Positions 13,015 through 13,818 of a stretch of 13,818 bases of DNA are shown one piece after another (the first letter of the stretch is position 1; every line of letters starts with the position of its first letter). The notes beneath the pieces were generated by a model. That model saw only the letters and a program-made list of their open reading frames with translations, had not been told where the DNA came from and did not search any database. This DNA comes from an uncultured Micrococcales bacterium (GTDB taxonomy: Bacteria; Actinomycetota; Actinomycetes; Actinomycetales; Microbacteriaceae): positions 1-13,818 of the forward strand of contig CAITNA010000167.1 of assembly GCA_903893675.1 (NCBI GenBank). The letters run 5' to 3'. The position numbers were made by a program, and so were the translations under genes.

Positions 13015-13818
13015 ATGCGGGGGCTCAATAAGGGGCAGGTGCTTTCGGGCCTAGGCGTTGGTCTAAACGCAGTGGTCGCCGAAGTCTTTCGCGTGGCTCC
13101 GATGCAGGCGCTTCCAGAATTCGCCAAATCAACAAAAGGTGCCGAAGCCGAGCGCGTTGCACTGAAGGCGGCAATCGCATCCGTGTCTGCTCACTTGGCT
13201 GAGCTGGCAGCCGCATCTGACGAAACCTCTGCTGACATTTTTGAAGCGCTCAAATTTTTGCTCGAAGACGACGAGCTTCTCGAAGTAGCCGATGGCCACC
13301 TGGCTGATGGCTGGTCTGCTGCGGCGGCCTATGGACTCGCGGTCAACGAGTTCGCCGAGTTGCTCGGTGGCGACCCAGACTTCGACGAGCGCGTGAAAGA
13401 TTTGCAAGACATCTCGAAGCGCGTGCAGGCAAACCTCGCGGGCATCAAGGTCGGGCTCGAGCTGCCAACCAGTGGTTCATACGTAATCGTCGGCGACGAC
13501 TTCTCACCTGCTGACACCGCGCAGTTCACCAGGGCTGTTGTCGGCGTGATCACCCTCAAGGGTGGCCCGACCTCGCACACCGCAATCATCTGTCGTTCGC
13601 GTTCGATTCCCGCTGTGGTTTCGTGCGGCGACGCCGCGCAACTGGTCGACGGCGACATCGTGTTGGTCGACCCAGTTGGCGACCGCGTGGTGTTCAACGC
13701 AGAACTGCCTGACGCAACTATGCCGATTGAGTTCATCGCAACCGACCGCGAGCCACTGGTTCCGGTTCGCTCGAACATCGGGTCACTCGACGACGCGAAG
13801 AAGGCATCGAGCGCAGGC
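13015..13818 (+). CDS. ptsI: PTS Enzyme I (PEP-protein phosphotransferase), 3' partial
   Basis: The frame opens at ATG 13015 and runs, without a stop, through the last base of the window (268 codons; complete Enzyme I is about 550-575 residues). The visible part contains the N-terminal HPr-binding helices (about 30-145) and the phosphohistidine swivel domain with GGPTSHTAIICRSRSIPAVV, phospho-accepting H188. The PEP-binding TIM-barrel domain lies outside the window. Enzyme I takes phosphate from PEP and gives it to HPr. TAAGG at 13003-13007, overlapping the ptsH stop, probably serves as the ribosome-binding site. The segment linking the swivel domain to the barrel begins around residue 240 (PVRSNIGSLDDAKKA). 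Confidence 0.95.
   Translation, partial: MRGLNKGQVLSGLGVGLNAVVAEVFRVAPMQALPEFAKSTKGAEAERVALKAAIASVSAHLAELAAASDETSADIFEALKFLLEDDELLEVADGHLADGWSAAAAYGLAVNEFAELLGGDPDFDERVKDLQDISKRVQANLAGIKVGLELPTSGSYVIVGDDFSPADTAQFTRAVVGVITLKGGPTSHTAIICRSRSIPAVVSCGDAAQLVDGDIVLVDPVGDRVVFNAELPDATMPIEFIATDREPLVPVRSNIGSLDDAKKASSAG

Overview
The window looks like part of an actinobacterial chromosome. By eye the base composition is moderately GC-rich, and the gene style fits a small-genome member of the Microbacteriaceae. This placement is an inference from the protein style (an Ala-rich secreted protein, an actinobacterial-type GT39 membrane glycosyltransferase, a split fructose PTS, several starts that look leaderless). 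No rRNA or other phylogenetic marker is present to confirm it. I see no mobile element, CRISPR array, tRNA or rRNA.

Layout. (1) 1-4814, plus strand: the 3' part of a very large secreted or surface protein. It has a cadherin-like segment, seven Cys-paired Ig-like modules, five He_PIG-type modules and a C-terminal OmpA-like domain. Its start lies before the window. A strong bidirectional hairpin terminator (4825-4862) follows. (2) 4889-5425, minus strand: a small exported Ala-rich protein with a strikingly regular aromatic heptad and a Val-Lys-Pro-type tail. (3) 5556-10236, plus strand: a run of four genes. These are an OmpR/PhoB-type response regulator, its sensor histidine kinase (1-nt stop/start overlap), an APH/choline-kinase-fold phosphotransferase-like protein, and a GT39 (YkcB/ArnT-like) polytopic glycosyltransferase. 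The run closes with a second bidirectional terminator (10280-10307). (4) 12406-10322, minus strand: a fructose-type PTS permease split into three genes in the order IIA, IIB, IIC. (5) 12736-13818, plus strand: HPr and the first half of Enzyme I, divergent from the permease genes across a 329-bp control region.

How the genes fit together. The right half is a nearly complete sugar phosphorelay: PEP to EI to HPr to IIA to IIB, with transport through IIC. The general and the sugar-specific components diverge from one control region. The left and middle parts are cell-envelope genes: a giant wall-facing protein, a small exported coiled-coil protein, and a two-component system next to a kinase-fold protein and a lipid-linked-sugar glycosyltransferase. 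A plausible but unproven reading is that the two-component system senses the envelope and controls the flanking envelope genes. A perfect inverted repeat lies between the response regulator and the divergent secreted protein.

The most unusual items are the aromatic-heptad exported protein, the exact 501-nt tandem units in the giant gene, the OmpA-like domain in a presumed Gram-positive that appears to lack the diaminopimelate-contacting Asp, and the repeated geometry of a -10-like box six bases before the start codon.
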